Positions 33,671 through 42,932 of a stretch of DNA of 49,783 nucleotides are shown piece after piece (position 1 is the stretch's first letter; every line of letters begins with the position of its first letter). The stretch lies in NCBI RefSeq assembly GCF_000787855.1, contig NZ_BBPQ01000060.1, forward strand, positions 1 to 49,783, in the 5' to 3' direction. This DNA is from Streptacidiphilus anmyonensis (GTDB lineage: Bacteria > Actinomycetota > Actinomycetes > Streptomycetales > Streptomycetaceae). The notes under the pieces are model-generated. The model had not been told where the DNA came from. It did not search any database and was given only the letters and a program-made list of their open reading frames with translations. The position numbers and the translations under genes are program-made.

Positions 33671-36352
33671 TCACGAGGCGGGGTCGGCCCCAGGGTCGAC
33701 GTGATCGGCACCGCTGCCGGTCTCACGGGTGGTGCGTTCGATGCGCTCGGCGAGGGCCAGCAGTGGCGCCAGGTCGGCACGCGAGTGGATCTTGAGCTTG
33801 GCGTAGGCACGGCGGAGGTTCGAGTCCACCGTGCGCGGCACGATGAACAGCTGTTTGGCGATGACCTTGGCGGGCCGCCCGTCAACGGCCAGCACGGCGA
33901 CGTCCTTCTCCCGGCGGGTGAGGCGTTCGACCGGCAGGCTCAGCAGACCCCGGGGCTCCACGCCGGTCGAGTCGAGCATCTGGACGAGGCGCTCCACGGC
34001 CGTGCCTGCGTCGGCGCTGCCGTGGGCGAGGCGGATGTGCACGGCCTCGACGGCGGCGTCGACCGCGAAGACGTTCAGGCCCAGGTCGAGATAGCGCTCC
34101 GCCACGACCAGCAGCGCCCCGGAGTCGGCCCGGCTCTGGGCGTCGGCGTGGTCGGCCGCGATGCGGCCCAGCGGACTGTCGGAAGCGGCGGCAAGACCTT
34201 TCAGCCGTTCGGCGTCTTCCACGCTCGCTGCGCGCAGGCACGTGAGGGCATGGAGGGCGAGCATCTCGTAGCCGTGCAGCTGCTCGGCGGCGAATCGACG
34301 GGCCAGGGAACGCGCGTCGGCTGCCGCGCTGTCCAGCCCTGCGGCCATGTCCGTCTGCAGGGCCGCGAGTTCGAGGGCCGGGCGGTGGATGGCCATGGTC
34401 GGGCGGTAGCGTTCGCGCGCGTCGGAGAGTGCGCTGCGGGCACGGTCGAGGTCGCCACCGAGTGCTGCGGCGGCGGCCACTTCGGCCAGCGCGGGCACGA
34501 GGAAGATCTTGCCGCCCGCCTCCGCCAGCGCGAACGCGCGCTCGGCCGCCTCCCGCGCGTCCGCGACGCCGCCGCGCAGCCGCGCGGCGATGGACTGGCC
34601 CAGAAGCCACTGCACGTCCACCATCGGGAAGAACCACATCAGCTCCGAGCCTGCCTCAGGCACCAGTTCGTCGACCTGTCCCGTGGTCAGGGTGACCATC
34701 CAGCGCGCGAACCCGCTCGTCGCCCGCAGCGTGGGCCACACCTCCCGTAAGGACGACGAGTCCCGGTCGAGTGCCCGCAGCCGCGGGGACAGTCCCGGGC
34801 GGCCGCGCATGGCGTCCAGCCCGAGGAGCATCGCCTCCGAGTGCAGCCGTGCCGGCCCCGACGACTCCCCGGCCAGCGACTCCAAAGCCGCCGCCCCGTC
34901 TGCGATCTCGCCCCTCGCCGCCTGGAAGCAGGCCGCGAGGGAGCGCAGGATGTCCCCCGTCGGCGACCCGAGCGAGCCCGCTGCCTCCACGAGCCGCTCG
35001 ACGACGCCGACGTCGTCCAGCAGGTTGAACTCGATCAGCGCCCGCGCGGTCTGCCAGCGGACCTGTTCCTCATCGGATCCGACGAGCGCCCGCGCGTCGT
35101 CCAGCACGCGAAGGGCGTCCTGCGGGCGGCCCGCGAACCCGAGGGTGTTCGCCAGGACCTCCGCGCCGGCGAAGCCGCCCGCGCTGGTCACCGCGGCCTG
35201 CGCGAGTCGCAGTGCCAGACGCAGGTCGCCCGCGCCGTAGACGAGCCCGGCGGCCGTCACCAGGACGTCCACCGGTACCGGCGTCGCGTGATCGACGTGC
35301 CAGCCGGCCAGCCGGATGTGGTCGCCCGCGCTGAGGTCGCGAGCGCAGATCGCCACCGCGAGGTCTCGACGGCCCAGGTCGGCCGACATCGCGTCCATGC
35401 GCTGCCGCAGGAATTCGCCGTGCAGCGGCTGGGCGAAGCGAAGCTCGCCGCCCGGCCCGTCGAGCCGGCACTCGACGATCCCCGTCGCCAGGGCGGCCTC
35501 GACCGCGGACGGACTGGAGGCGAACACCACGTCAGCACGTCGGACCGGCTCCGCCAGCGCGACGAGGTCAAGGACCCGCCGAGCCTCCGGCCCGAGCGGG
35601 TCGAGGCGTCGCAGCAGCAGCTCCGTCGAGCTCGTCGTGATGCTCCGGCCTTCCGGCCTCCACCGCCGGACCCCGTCGACGCCGTCGACACCGACGAACG
35701 CCGCTCCGCCCGCCTGCGACTCGAACAGCTCGCGGACCGCGAGCGGCACGCCCTGCGTCAGCCGGAAGAACCGCTGCGACGACTCCGGATCGACGGCCCC
35801 ACCGAGCAGCGACTCCAACAGCTCCCGCACGTCACCGGCGTGCAGCGGCGCCAGGGGCACGTCCGCCACCAGGTCGTCGCGCAGGAGCGATGCGATCGCC
35901 GGCGGCAGCGGCAGCGGCTCCTCCGGGCATGCGGTAGCGGCCAGAGACGCCCTGTCGCCCCGCACAGCCAGGCTCACGAACGCGGCGCCCAGCGGATCGA
36001 GGTGATGGATGTCGTCCACGGCGAGGATCGTGCGACGCCCGTCGGCATCCCGCGCCAGCAGGTCGAACGCGCGACCGAGCAGACGCTGCGGGTCACAGCC
36101 CGTCAGCTCCCCCGGGGGAAGCAGATGGGCGAAGGCCCCGAGATGGATGCCCGACGTCGCGTGGGCCCCGAAGGCCCGGACCACGACCGTGCGCTCCGGG
36201 TCAAGGCGCTCCGTGAGCGCGCGCAGGGTCCGCGTCTTGCCGATGCCGTGCGCGCCGCTGAACAGGACACCTTGCCGGTGCGTCCCGTCCAGCGCCTCCC
36301 GTGCGAAGTCGAGCTCATCGGTGCGGCCAACGAAGGGCCAGAGACCCGCCAT
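33671..36352 (-). CDS. Large LuxR-family ATPase regulator (LAL/MalT-like)
   Basis: An 893-residue regulator. The AAA-type ATPase has Walker A GAHGIGKT near residue 35 and Walker B ILAVDDIHHLD. The middle is helical, TPR-like repeats. The C-terminal LuxR HTH is LTRREKDVAVLAVDGRPAKV, then KQLFIVPRTVDSNLRRAYAK. Large LuxR ATPases act as ATP-dependent transcription activators, often pathway-specific in streptomycetes. The start MAGLWPFVGRTDEL at 36352 fits the family, but no good ribosome site is visible there. Target and ligand are unknown, and no biosynthetic cluster adjoins it. Confidence 0.9.
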   Translation of the reverse strand: MAGLWPFVGRTDELDFAREALDGTHRQGVLFSGAHGIGKTRTLRALTERLDPERTVVVRAFGAHATSGIHLGAFAHLLPPGELTGCDPQRLLGRAFDLLARDADGRRTILAVDDIHHLDPLGAAFVSLAVRGDRASLAATACPEEPLPLPPAIASLLRDDLVADVPLAPLHAGDVRELLESLLGGAVDPESSQRFFRLTQGVPLAVRELFESQAGGAAFVGVDGVDGVRRWRPEGRSITTSSTELLLRRLDPLGPEARRVLDLVALAEPVRRADVVFASSPSAVEAALATGIVECRLDGPGGELRFAQPLHGEFLRQRMDAMSADLGRRDLAVAICARDLSAGDHIRLAGWHVDHATPVPVDVLVTAAGLVYGAGDLRLALRLAQAAVTSAGGFAGAEVLANTLGFAGRPQDALRVLDDARALVGSDEEQVRWQTARALIEFNLLDDVGVVERLVEAAGSLGSPTGDILRSLAACFQAARGEIADGAAALESLAGESSGPARLHSEAMLLGLDAMRGRPGLSPRLRALDRDSSSLREVWPTLRATSGFARWMVTLTTGQVDELVPEAGSELMWFFPMVDVQWLLGQSIAARLRGGVADAREAAERAFALAEAGGKIFLVPALAEVAAAAALGGDLDRARSALSDARERYRPTMAIHRPALELAALQTDMAAGLDSAAADARSLARRFAAEQLHGYEMLALHALTCLRAASVEDAERLKGLAAASDSPLGRIAADHADAQSRADSGALLVVAERYLDLGLNVFAVDAAVEAVHIRLAHGSADAGTAVERLVQMLDSTGVEPRGLLSLPVERLTRREKDVAVLAVDGRPAKVIAKQLFIVPRTVDSNLRRAYAKLKIHSRADLAPLLALAERIERTTRETGSGADHVDPGADPAS

Positions 36353-36527
36353 GAGGAGAGAGGTTAGGCAGCATCGCGCTGCGCAACAAGACGCCCCGGA
36401 ACAACCTGTCCTGGTCCGGTGCTGACGGGTTCCCGGCCGGACGGCGTCCCCAGGCCGAGGTCCTCCTTCCTCCAGGGCGCCGGCACTCAATGCGGCAGCT
36501 CCGACGGCGGGTTGACGGTGATGGTGG

Positions 36528-39095
36528 TCACGGAGGCGTTGGCGTCCGTGACGCGTGGCAAGGGATGGCCGTGTCGCGGGTCCGCGCGGTGATGGAGTCC
36601 GCGGTGGTGGAGTCGCCGGCGAGGTGGTGTTGGAGTCTTGCGTGGCGGAACTGGTAGACGGCGCCGACCTGGCGCAGCACCCCCCGGCGGTAGGCGTCCT
36701 CGAGGAAGGCCAGGGTCGCCCAGGGAAGCCGTCCGGTGAGCGGGAGCAACAGGCGGGTGAAGAGGATCCACTGTCCCCAGGCGGTGAAGACCAGGGCGTA
36801 GCAGAGCGTGGTGGTGAGCCCGAACTCGGCTCCGAACACGAGCACCTGGCCGAGCGTGTAGGGCGGACCCGGCCGAAGGAGGTGTTGCAGGAGCCGCATG
36901 AGGACCGCGACCGTCAGGGTGACGAGCGGCGCGACGAGCAGCGCCTGGCGCAGGACCGTGGTGCGGTTGACGGCCAGAAGCCCGATCGCGGTCGCGGCGG
37001 CACCGGGATCGAGCGGCGCTTCGAGGGCTGCCATCAGCCCGAGGGCGAACCCGATGGCCAGGGCGAACGTGACCCCGTCGAACAGGGAGCCGACCAGTAG
37101 GGCATCGGTCAACGTCAGCGGTGTGCCGTGCCCTTGTCGTGGCGTCACCCCCAGCGTCCTCGCGCTGGGGCCGTAGGCCACCCCCACGACGAAGCCGATC
37201 AGCAGTCCGGTCAGGGACGCGGTACGGACTCGTCGGCCGGACGCGTCACCCGTGCGTCGGCGACGCCCCGGGAACCGCAGCCTCACCCGGGAGGGTTCGA
37301 ACGCCACTCTGCCACCGGCGACGGCGATCCCGTAGGCGAGGCCGAAAGCCAGGCCGATGATCGGGCCCGCGGTGAGCCCACTCAGCGGCCCGGCACCCGG
37401 AGTGATCCACCGGCCGAGGCCGGATGCGGTCATGGCCGCGCTCACAAGCGCGGTCGACCCGATCGTGACCACGGTGCAGGCGAGGACGACGGCGAGGATG
37501 CGTAAGGACAGGCCCACCGTCCCGGCCAGCTGCCACCAGGCCAGGTCCTGGCGACCGCGCTGCCCCGGCCGGTGGTCGCGACCCGGCCGGTCAAGGTGTC
37601 CTGGCGGGTCGAGGTGTCCCGACCGGTCGAGGTGTCCGGCCAGGTGGCGCAGGTAGCGGCGAACAGCGGTCGGATGCCACGTGCGGCGCGGCTGCTGCGC
37701 GGGGCCGGGGGCCCCGCCCGGCGGGCGCGGGCGGTAGACGGTGGGGACGAAGCCTGCCAGCAGGTGCTCTTCGAGGGCGCGCGGAGTCGGGAAGCGGTCG
37801 GTGTCCAGGAGGACGGCCGGGTCCTGGTCCGGCGTCTCGCTGTACAGGGTCCGGGCGAGCAACACCATCAGAGGGGTGCTCAGCGCGGTGGCGAGGTTGG
37901 CGCCGGGGAGGCTGTCCGGCCGCTCGCGCAGTGCGTCCAGCACCGGGTCCCAGACGGACGCGGCCGACTCGGTCGGTTCACCGTGAAGGGACGGCCGAGC
38001 GGTGCGCGGCAGGTAGTGGACCAGATCGTCCGCGGTCAGACCGCACAGCTCGATGCCGGCGGCCCCGCGCAGCAGCTCGCTCCGGCAGGCGTCGGCGAAC
38101 TGCTCGGTCCGGCTGGTCAGCAGGAGAGGCAGTGCCACCTCGTTGAGCGCCTGCAGAGCGGCCCGCCGCAGTCCCTGGGCGAGTTCGTCGAAGCCGTCGA
38201 GGACCGGAAGGATCGCTCCGGCGTCGACCAGAGCGGCCGCCCGGCTCACCCGGCGTCCCGGGACCCGGACGGCGAGGCTGGGGTGGTCGCGCAGCAGGCG
38301 CTCGACGAGCCAGTCGCGCAGGCCGGTCGCGGTCGGGTCCCAGCCTCCGATGGTGAACAGCACCGGTACCGGGTCGTCGGCGCGACGGGAGGCCAGGTGG
38401 TCGAGGACGAAGCGCATCGCCAGGACCGACTTGCCGCTGCCGGCCTCGCCGAGCACGACCAGCCGTCCCGACGGAACACTCCGGTACAGGGACACGATCT
38501 GCGCCAAGGTGCCGTCCAACGGCACGGGCGCGGTGACCGCGCCCGCGGGGGCGGCGCGGATGTTCTCCCAGCGGTCCAGCACGCCGTCGGGCGCGGAGCG
38601 CCACCGTACGGGCAGCGGGAACGGATCATGGATCAGGCGCTGCTCCTGCTCGCGCGTCCAGCGGCTGTGCACGTCCTGCGCGAGTGAGTCGGCGACAGGG
38701 GTCAAGGCACTGGGGATCGGGATCGTCGAGCCGACGCTGCGGCCACCCGCGGTGACGGGTCCCGCGCGCTGCTCTCCAGGATCGAGGTCGAGTCGGGGTG
38801 CGGCAGGGGCCGCCGCAGCCTCGTCCGGGCTCCTGGCGTCGCGGTGGGCGGCCGCCAGTTCCTGCCAGACCTCGTCGCGGTCGCGTCCCAGCTCGTCGGC
38901 CAGGGCGTGGGCGGCTTGCTTCACCGTTCCCATCCGGACGTCCGGGGCCCGACCTGTCTCCAGTCTCTGGACGGTCCGCACCCCCAGTCCGGCCCGCTCG
39001 GCCAACTGCTCCTGCGTCAGGCCCGTCCGCGAGCGCAGTCCTCGCAGCAGGGCGCCGAACCGGCTGCCCACCTCGACGGACTCAGTGGTCGTCAC
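36528..39095 (-). CDS. XRE-HTH / NACHT ATPase / multi-TM protein
   Basis: An 855-residue protein. An XRE helix-turn-helix at 13-72 contains TGLTQEQLAERAGLGVRTVQ. A STAND/NACHT NTPase follows at about 205-400: Walker A GEAGSGKS (216-223), Walker B ILPVLDGFDEL (295-305), sensor LLLTSRTEQF (324-333). A histidine-rich hexapeptide repeat (GHLDRS/GHLDPP/GHLDRP) precedes a C-terminal part of about 300 residues with around seven membrane helices. Bacterial NACHT proteins are related to NLR immune receptors, and several defend against phage. The membrane C-terminus could be sensor or pore-type effector. GTG at 39095 has GAGGGAG upstream. Confidence 0.9.
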   Translation of the reverse strand: MTTTESVEVGSRFGALLRGLRSRTGLTQEQLAERAGLGVRTVQRLETGRAPDVRMGTVKQAAHALADELGRDRDEVWQELAAAHRDARSPDEAAAAPAAPRLDLDPGEQRAGPVTAGGRSVGSTIPIPSALTPVADSLAQDVHSRWTREQEQRLIHDPFPLPVRWRSAPDGVLDRWENIRAAPAGAVTAPVPLDGTLAQIVSLYRSVPSGRLVVLGEAGSGKSVLAMRFVLDHLASRRADDPVPVLFTIGGWDPTATGLRDWLVERLLRDHPSLAVRVPGRRVSRAAALVDAGAILPVLDGFDELAQGLRRAALQALNEVALPLLLTSRTEQFADACRSELLRGAAGIELCGLTADDLVHYLPRTARPSLHGEPTESAASVWDPVLDALRERPDSLPGANLATALSTPLMVLLARTLYSETPDQDPAVLLDTDRFPTPRALEEHLLAGFVPTVYRPRPPGGAPGPAQQPRRTWHPTAVRRYLRHLAGHLDRSGHLDPPGHLDRPGRDHRPGQRGRQDLAWWQLAGTVGLSLRILAVVLACTVVTIGSTALVSAAMTASGLGRWITPGAGPLSGLTAGPIIGLAFGLAYGIAVAGGRVAFEPSRVRLRFPGRRRRTGDASGRRVRTASLTGLLIGFVVGVAYGPSARTLGVTPRQGHGTPLTLTDALLVGSLFDGVTFALAIGFALGLMAALEAPLDPGAAATAIGLLAVNRTTVLRQALLVAPLVTLTVAVLMRLLQHLLRPGPPYTLGQVLVFGAEFGLTTTLCYALVFTAWGQWILFTRLLLPLTGRLPWATLAFLEDAYRRGVLRQVGAVYQFRHARLQHHLAGDSTTADSITARTRDTAIPCHASRTPTPP
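37589..37637. repeat. Three-copy 18-bp tandem repeat coding GHLDxx
   Basis: GGTCGAGGTGTCC starts at 37589 (one mismatch), 37607 and 37625, an exact 18-bp period encoding six residues (GHLDRx) in the NACHT protein just before its membrane part. Confidence 0.85.
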
Positions 39096-39336
39096 TACTC
39101 CCTCTCCCCCAAAAGTCAGTCCATGTCGATCATTTCGGGCCGTCGCAGCCCGTCCGGAGGCCGCCCGGAGCCCGCCTGTGAGCCGCCCGCCTTATCCGGC
39201 GGGCTCCTGGCGTGGTCGGCGACCAGCCCGAGCCACCAGCGTGGTCATCAGCGCCGGGCACGACCCGTCGCCATCCGGACCGCAACGCACGGCTGCCACA
39301 GCAGTCCTGCGGGTCACTCACGAAAGGGACACCACC
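39096..39336. other. Divergent intergenic region
   Basis: It holds the ribosome site of the NACHT gene (minus) and of the peptidoglycan-binding gene (plus). No clear operator was found. Confidence 0.4.
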
Positions 39337-39723
39337 GTGTCGTTCAAGACCAAGACCACGGGCGTCATCGCCGCCGCCGCGCTCGCCGGCTCGGCCCTGG
39401 TGGCGCTGGCCGGAACCGCCAGCGCCTCCCCCAGCGCCCCCTGGATCGGCTACGGGCAGAGCAACACCTACAACGGCGTCAGGTGCGTCCAGCAGGAGCT
39501 GAACTACTGGATCGGCCGTAACACGGCCACCAAGCCGGCCCCCTACGGGTACCTCTCGGTGGACGGTTCCTTCGGCCCCAAGACCGACGCCACCGTTCGC
39601 TGGTTCCAGGGCCAGCTCAACGACTCCCAGGACGGCATCGTCGGCCCGCAGACCGGATCGCAGCTCCTGCTCAACGGCGACGGCAACAGCGTCTGCTACG
39701 CAAACATCCCCAGCACCTTCTAG
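39337..39723 (+). CDS. Secreted peptidoglycan-binding domain protein
   Basis: A 128-residue exported protein from the GTG at 39337 (AAAGGGA upstream). The Sec signal peptide is basic (SFKTKTTG), then Ala-rich, ending at ASASP. The mature part is one PG_binding_1-like domain: VRCVQQELNYWIG, LSVDGSFGPKTDATVRWFQG and GIVGPQTGSQLL. The DGSFGPKT core is the hallmark. There is no enzymatic domain, so it would bind the cell wall. A strong bidirectional terminator follows. Confidence 0.92.
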   Translation: MSFKTKTTGVIAAAALAGSALVALAGTASASPSAPWIGYGQSNTYNGVRCVQQELNYWIGRNTATKPAPYGYLSVDGSFGPKTDATVRWFQGQLNDSQDGIVGPQTGSQLLLNGDGNSVCYANIPSTF

Positions 39724-39744
39724 TCGGAGGCCCCACCGCCGGGA

Positions 39745-39772
39745 CCGGGTGACGGGACGCGCCGTCACCCGG
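39745..39772. terminator. Bidirectional 11-bp hairpin terminator
   Basis: CCGGGTGACGG and CCGTCACCCGG (39745-39755 and 39762-39772) form a perfect stem with loop GACGCG between two converging genes. The right arm ends 3 bases before the stop of the alpha/beta hydrolase. Confidence 0.85.
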
Positions 39773-39774
39773 CC

Positions 39775-40683
39775 TCACCGGCCCGCGGCCTCCGCCGCCG
39801 CTTCCGCATCGGCTTCGGCAGCTACGGCCTCGGAAGGGGTCTCGGTGAGGAAGCCGATCACGTTGTCCACGACGGCGGGCTCGGTGAGGATCCGGCGGTG
39901 ACCGAGGCCCGTGGTGGTGAGCAGCCGCAGCCGCTCGCCGTACGCGGCCTGGAGGCGATGGGCCTGGTCGAGTGGGACGGTGTCGTCGTCCTCGTCGTGG
40001 ACCGCCAGGATCGGCACGGCGATGTCGTCGGGCCGGCGGGTGGCGTCGAACTCCTGCCAGGGTGACTCCGTGCTCGGGAACAGCTCGCGCTCGATCCTGC
40101 GGGTCAGGTCGGCCTTGAGGCCGTCGTCCAGGCCGAGGATCGTGCAGAACCCGTCCACCAGGTAGCGGAACTGCGCCACACCGGCGACGCTGACGAGCCT
40201 GTCCGCCTTGACCGTGCCGCGCAGGGCGAGGAAGGCGGCCGGGACGCCGAAGGAGTGGGCGATGATCGCGTCGAACGGGCCGTAGGCGTCGTGCAGTTGG
40301 CCGATCAGCTCGCGGTACTCGAGGATCGTGGTGGCTCGGCCTTCGGAGTCTCCGTGACCGGGCGCGTCGAAACCTATGGGGCTCAGCCCGAGGGCGAGCA
40401 GCGGCGGGATGAGGGCCGCGAAGCGCGAGGTCCGGGACCGCCAGCCGTGCAGGAGCAGGACCGGACGGGCGCCGTGTCCCCAGCGGTAGACCACCACGCT
40501 CTTGCCGTTGACGGTGAGGTGCTCGGTACGGGCGCGCTCGTGCACCTCGCGTTCCTCGGCGCGGACGCGGCCCCGGCGCAGGGGATACCGGAACAGCGCG
40601 AACGCGGCGCGACCGGCGAGGGGTGGTGCGACAAGGAAACCGGAATTGAGGACAGTTCGGACGACAGCGATGGTCCGGGCCAT
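39775..40683 (-). CDS. Alpha/beta hydrolase
   Basis: A 302-residue hydrolase. The oxyanion segment VLLLHGWRSRTSRF, nucleophile elbow IAHSFGVPAAF (Ser), acid VHDEDDDTVP and GLGHRRIL histidine are all present. The fold matches membrane-peripheral or cytoplasmic esterase-type enzymes; the N-terminus is hydrophobic-basic with no clear cleavage site. The C-terminal tail is an Ala/Glu repeat. A TetR-type palindrome lies in the upstream region, but no tetR gene is adjacent. Substrate unknown. Confidence 0.9.
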   Translation of the reverse strand: MARTIAVVRTVLNSGFLVAPPLAGRAAFALFRYPLRRGRVRAEEREVHERARTEHLTVNGKSVVVYRWGHGARPVLLLHGWRSRTSRFAALIPPLLALGLSPIGFDAPGHGDSEGRATTILEYRELIGQLHDAYGPFDAIIAHSFGVPAAFLALRGTVKADRLVSVAGVAQFRYLVDGFCTILGLDDGLKADLTRRIERELFPSTESPWQEFDATRRPDDIAVPILAVHDEDDDTVPLDQAHRLQAAYGERLRLLTTTGLGHRRILTEPAVVDNVIGFLTETPSEAVAAEADAEAAAEAAGR

Positions 40684-40735
40684 GGTCTCTCCACGGGCTG
40701 GCGGTAGATGACGAAGCCTTGCTCGCCGGAGATGT

Positions 40736-40752
40736 TAGCACGATCGTTCGTA
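40736..40752. promoter_or_regulatory. Candidate TetR-type operator before the alpha/beta hydrolase
   Basis: The region contains the palindromic core ACGATCGT (40740-40747) in a near-symmetric A/T-flanked context, about 53 bases before the start codon. The regulator is not in the vicinity. Confidence 0.4.
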
Positions 40753-40975
40753 CATATTGTGGGACGGTCGGCAGGCATCGGACCACCTCGCGCCTTCCGC
40801 CGTGTCGAGAACCCACCGGACGCGTTGGACAAGGCATGAGCACCATGAGCACGAGGACATTCCAGTCGAACGCGACGAGCCACTGCGACGTGTACCCGGG
40901 CGGGGACGCGGTCGCTCGGGCATGCGGAACCCACCAGCGACAGCCGGTCGGCGTGAAGCTCGCCGGGACGCGCGC

Positions 40976-41446
40976 GTGATCCGCCCGGGCCGCCGGGCCG
41001 CCGCAGTCCTCCTGGGTGCCGCGACCATGCTCACCCTGAACGCATGCGCCGAGCATCGCCCCAGGACGAGCGACCAGCCGCCACCCGTGGCGACCGGCCC
41101 GAGCACTTCCGCCCCGGGAGGAGCCGCCTTCCACGCCCCCGCCGGGCCCGCCCAGCCGCAAACCGGTCCCTCAACGGGCCCCGCTTCGCCTCCCCCTGCC
41201 TCAGCGGCTCCGTCGACCGCGTCCTCGGGCGCACCTGCTGCCGGTCACTCCGCACAGAGCCCGGCACCACCCACGGCACCGCACGGACGCACCCCGCACC
41301 ACGCCCGACACTCGTCGGGGGGCCTCTACCCCGGCGGCGTCGGCTGGCCACCGGGCAGGCACGGCGGATCCCCATGCGACGCCCTCGCCCGTGAGGGAGG
41401 ACTGCCCGGCGACCTCTACACCCAGTGCCGCCGGCTCTACGGCTGA
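40976..41446 (+). CDS. Proline/alanine-rich lipoprotein
   Basis: About 156 residues from the GTG at 40976; an in-frame ATG at 40922 would add 18. A lipoprotein signal peptide ends in the lipobox LNAC. A long Pro/Ala/Ser linker follows, then a conserved-looking C-terminus SPCDALAREGGLPGDLYTQC, ending RRLYG, with two cysteines that may form a disulfide. I recognise no domain. Such tails are common in small streptomycete exported proteins of unknown function. The ribosome site is weak. Confidence 0.6.
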   Translation: MIRPGRRAAAVLLGAATMLTLNACAEHRPRTSDQPPPVATGPSTSAPGGAAFHAPAGPAQPQTGPSTGPASPPPASAAPSTASSGAPAAGHSAQSPAPPTAPHGRTPHHARHSSGGLYPGGVGWPPGRHGGSPCDALAREGGLPGDLYTQCRRLYG

Positions 41447-41515
41447 AGCCCCGGCGCGGGACGATGTGTGACGGCTCGTCATGTCTCACCCGTTGGCTCG
41501 GCGTTGGGGACGATC

Positions 41516-41965
41516 TCAGGAGACGTCGTGCGGCCAACCCTGTGCGTCGAAGACGGCCACGGGGTCGAGGTAGTCGCGCCAGTGCGCGACCTTGCCGCCT
41601 CTGACCGTCACCACGGAGACGAAGTGGTTGTCGTAGGGCCGCCCCGTGCGGACCGACGTGCCGTGGACCGCGTACTCCAGGACGACGACCGAGGTCTCGG
41701 GGTCGTGGTGCGCGCGGAGGTCGTCCGCGCTGTGCAGGGAGACGTAGTCGCCGTAGTCGCTGTACAGCTCGACGATGCCCTGGCGGCCCTCGACGCGGCG
41801 CGGGTACCCCGGAACGGTGATGACGAACTCGAAGACCACGTCCTCGGCCAGCAGGTCGTAGAAGTCCTCCCCCTCGACCAGGCCGTCCAGCCCCTGCTTG
41901 ATGATGCGGAAGAACGGGCTGTTCGCCCCGACGAGGGGGGTGTCGTCGCTGACGGTCCTGGTCAT
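41516..41965 (-). CDS. SnoaL/NTF2-like protein
   Basis: A 149-residue NTF2-fold protein: GLVEGEDFYDLLAEDVVFEF is the first helix-strand, and VRGGKVAHWRDYLDPVAVFD the characteristic final strands of SnoaL-like proteins. Its ATG overlaps the stop of the upstream NmrA-like gene (ATGA), so the two are translationally coupled. Similar pairs of NmrA-type reductase and NTF2-like protein may act on one ligand. Substrate unknown. Confidence 0.9.
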   Translation of the reverse strand: MTRTVSDDTPLVGANSPFFRIIKQGLDGLVEGEDFYDLLAEDVVFEFVITVPGYPRRVEGRQGIVELYSDYGDYVSLHSADDLRAHHDPETSVVVLEYAVHGTSVRTGRPYDNHFVSVVTVRGGKVAHWRDYLDPVAVFDAQGWPHDVS

Positions 41966-42822
41966 TTCGGCTCCGGGGTGATCGTGGTCCAGGCGTGGGC
42001 GTCGCGCTCGGCGAACGCGCGGAAGGTCGTGGCCGGTCGGCCGGTGACCTTCTCGATGTCGGGGGTGGGCGTGGCGCCGTGGCCGGTGATGACGGAGCCG
42101 GTGAGCCAGCGCAGCATCACCGCGTACTCGGCCGGGACGCCCGCGGCGAGCGCGCCGCTGATCCAGGTCTCCTGGTCGATGTCGCGGTAGGCGACGGCCT
42201 GGCCGCTCACGGAGGCGAGGGTGTCGGCGGCCTCGTCGAAGGTGAGGGCCTGCGGGCCGGTGAGCGAGTACACCGCGCCGGCGTGGCCGGCCGGGTCCAG
42301 CAGGGTCTCGGCCGCGACGGCGGCGATGTCGGCAGCGTCGACGAACGCCTCCCTGCCGCCGCCGCTCGGGACGGTGAACACCCCGTCGACCAGCGGAATG
42401 TGCCCGTCGACGAAGTTCTGCATCACCCACGCGGCGCGCAGGACCGTGTGCGTGAGGCCGTGCCGTGAGGCGAGGTCGGCCTCGACCGCCGCGATGTCGA
42501 CCCCGGCAGGCGCCTGTTCGGCGTGGTGAACGCTCAGGTAGCTGACGTGCCGCACGCCCTCTGACTCCGCCAGGTCCAGGAAGGCGGCGACCTGGGCGGC
42601 GTAGCGCACGCGCAGGGTGGGCGTCACCAGGTAGAGGCGGTCGACGCCGGCGAGGGCGCCCCGGTGGGTGGCGGGGTCGTCCCAGTCGAACCGGACGGCG
42701 GCTCCGCTGCGCGCCGCGGTACGCGGGGTGACGCCGCGCCGGGCGAGTCGGTCGGCCAGCAGCGAGCCGGTCCGGCCGGTGCCGCCGAGGACGAGTGCGA
42801 GGGGAGGGGACTCGTTGTTCAT
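41962..42822 (-). CDS. NmrA-like NAD(P)-binding oxidoreductase
   Basis: A 286-residue atypical short-chain dehydrogenase. The nucleotide motif is VLGGTGRTGSLLADRLARRG, with VRFDWDDPATHRGAL and LYLVTPT as in the NmrA/quinone-oxidoreductase-2 branch. The canonical YxxxK is not apparent, consistent with NmrA-type proteins. MNNESPP at 42822 is chosen because GGGGAG lies just downstream in the antisense listing (upstream in the gene). It is divergent from an AraC regulator and co-transcribed with the NTF2-like gene. Confidence 0.9.
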   Translation of the reverse strand: MNNESPPLALVLGGTGRTGSLLADRLARRGVTPRTAARSGAAVRFDWDDPATHRGALAGVDRLYLVTPTLRVRYAAQVAAFLDLAESEGVRHVSYLSVHHAEQAPAGVDIAAVEADLASRHGLTHTVLRAAWVMQNFVDGHIPLVDGVFTVPSGGGREAFVDAADIAAVAAETLLDPAGHAGAVYSLTGPQALTFDEAADTLASVSGQAVAYRDIDQETWISGALAAGVPAEYAVMLRWLTGSVITGHGATPTPDIEKVTGRPATTFRAFAERDAHAWTTITPEPK

Positions 42823-42932
42823 GACTCCATGGTCAGGCCCAGTGGCGAGACGATCCATGCGCGGCTCGCTCGATGTTTTACGCGAGGCTCTCACACCTTG
42901 ACCTTGGTGCGTGTGCTGCCCACGCTGGTGCC

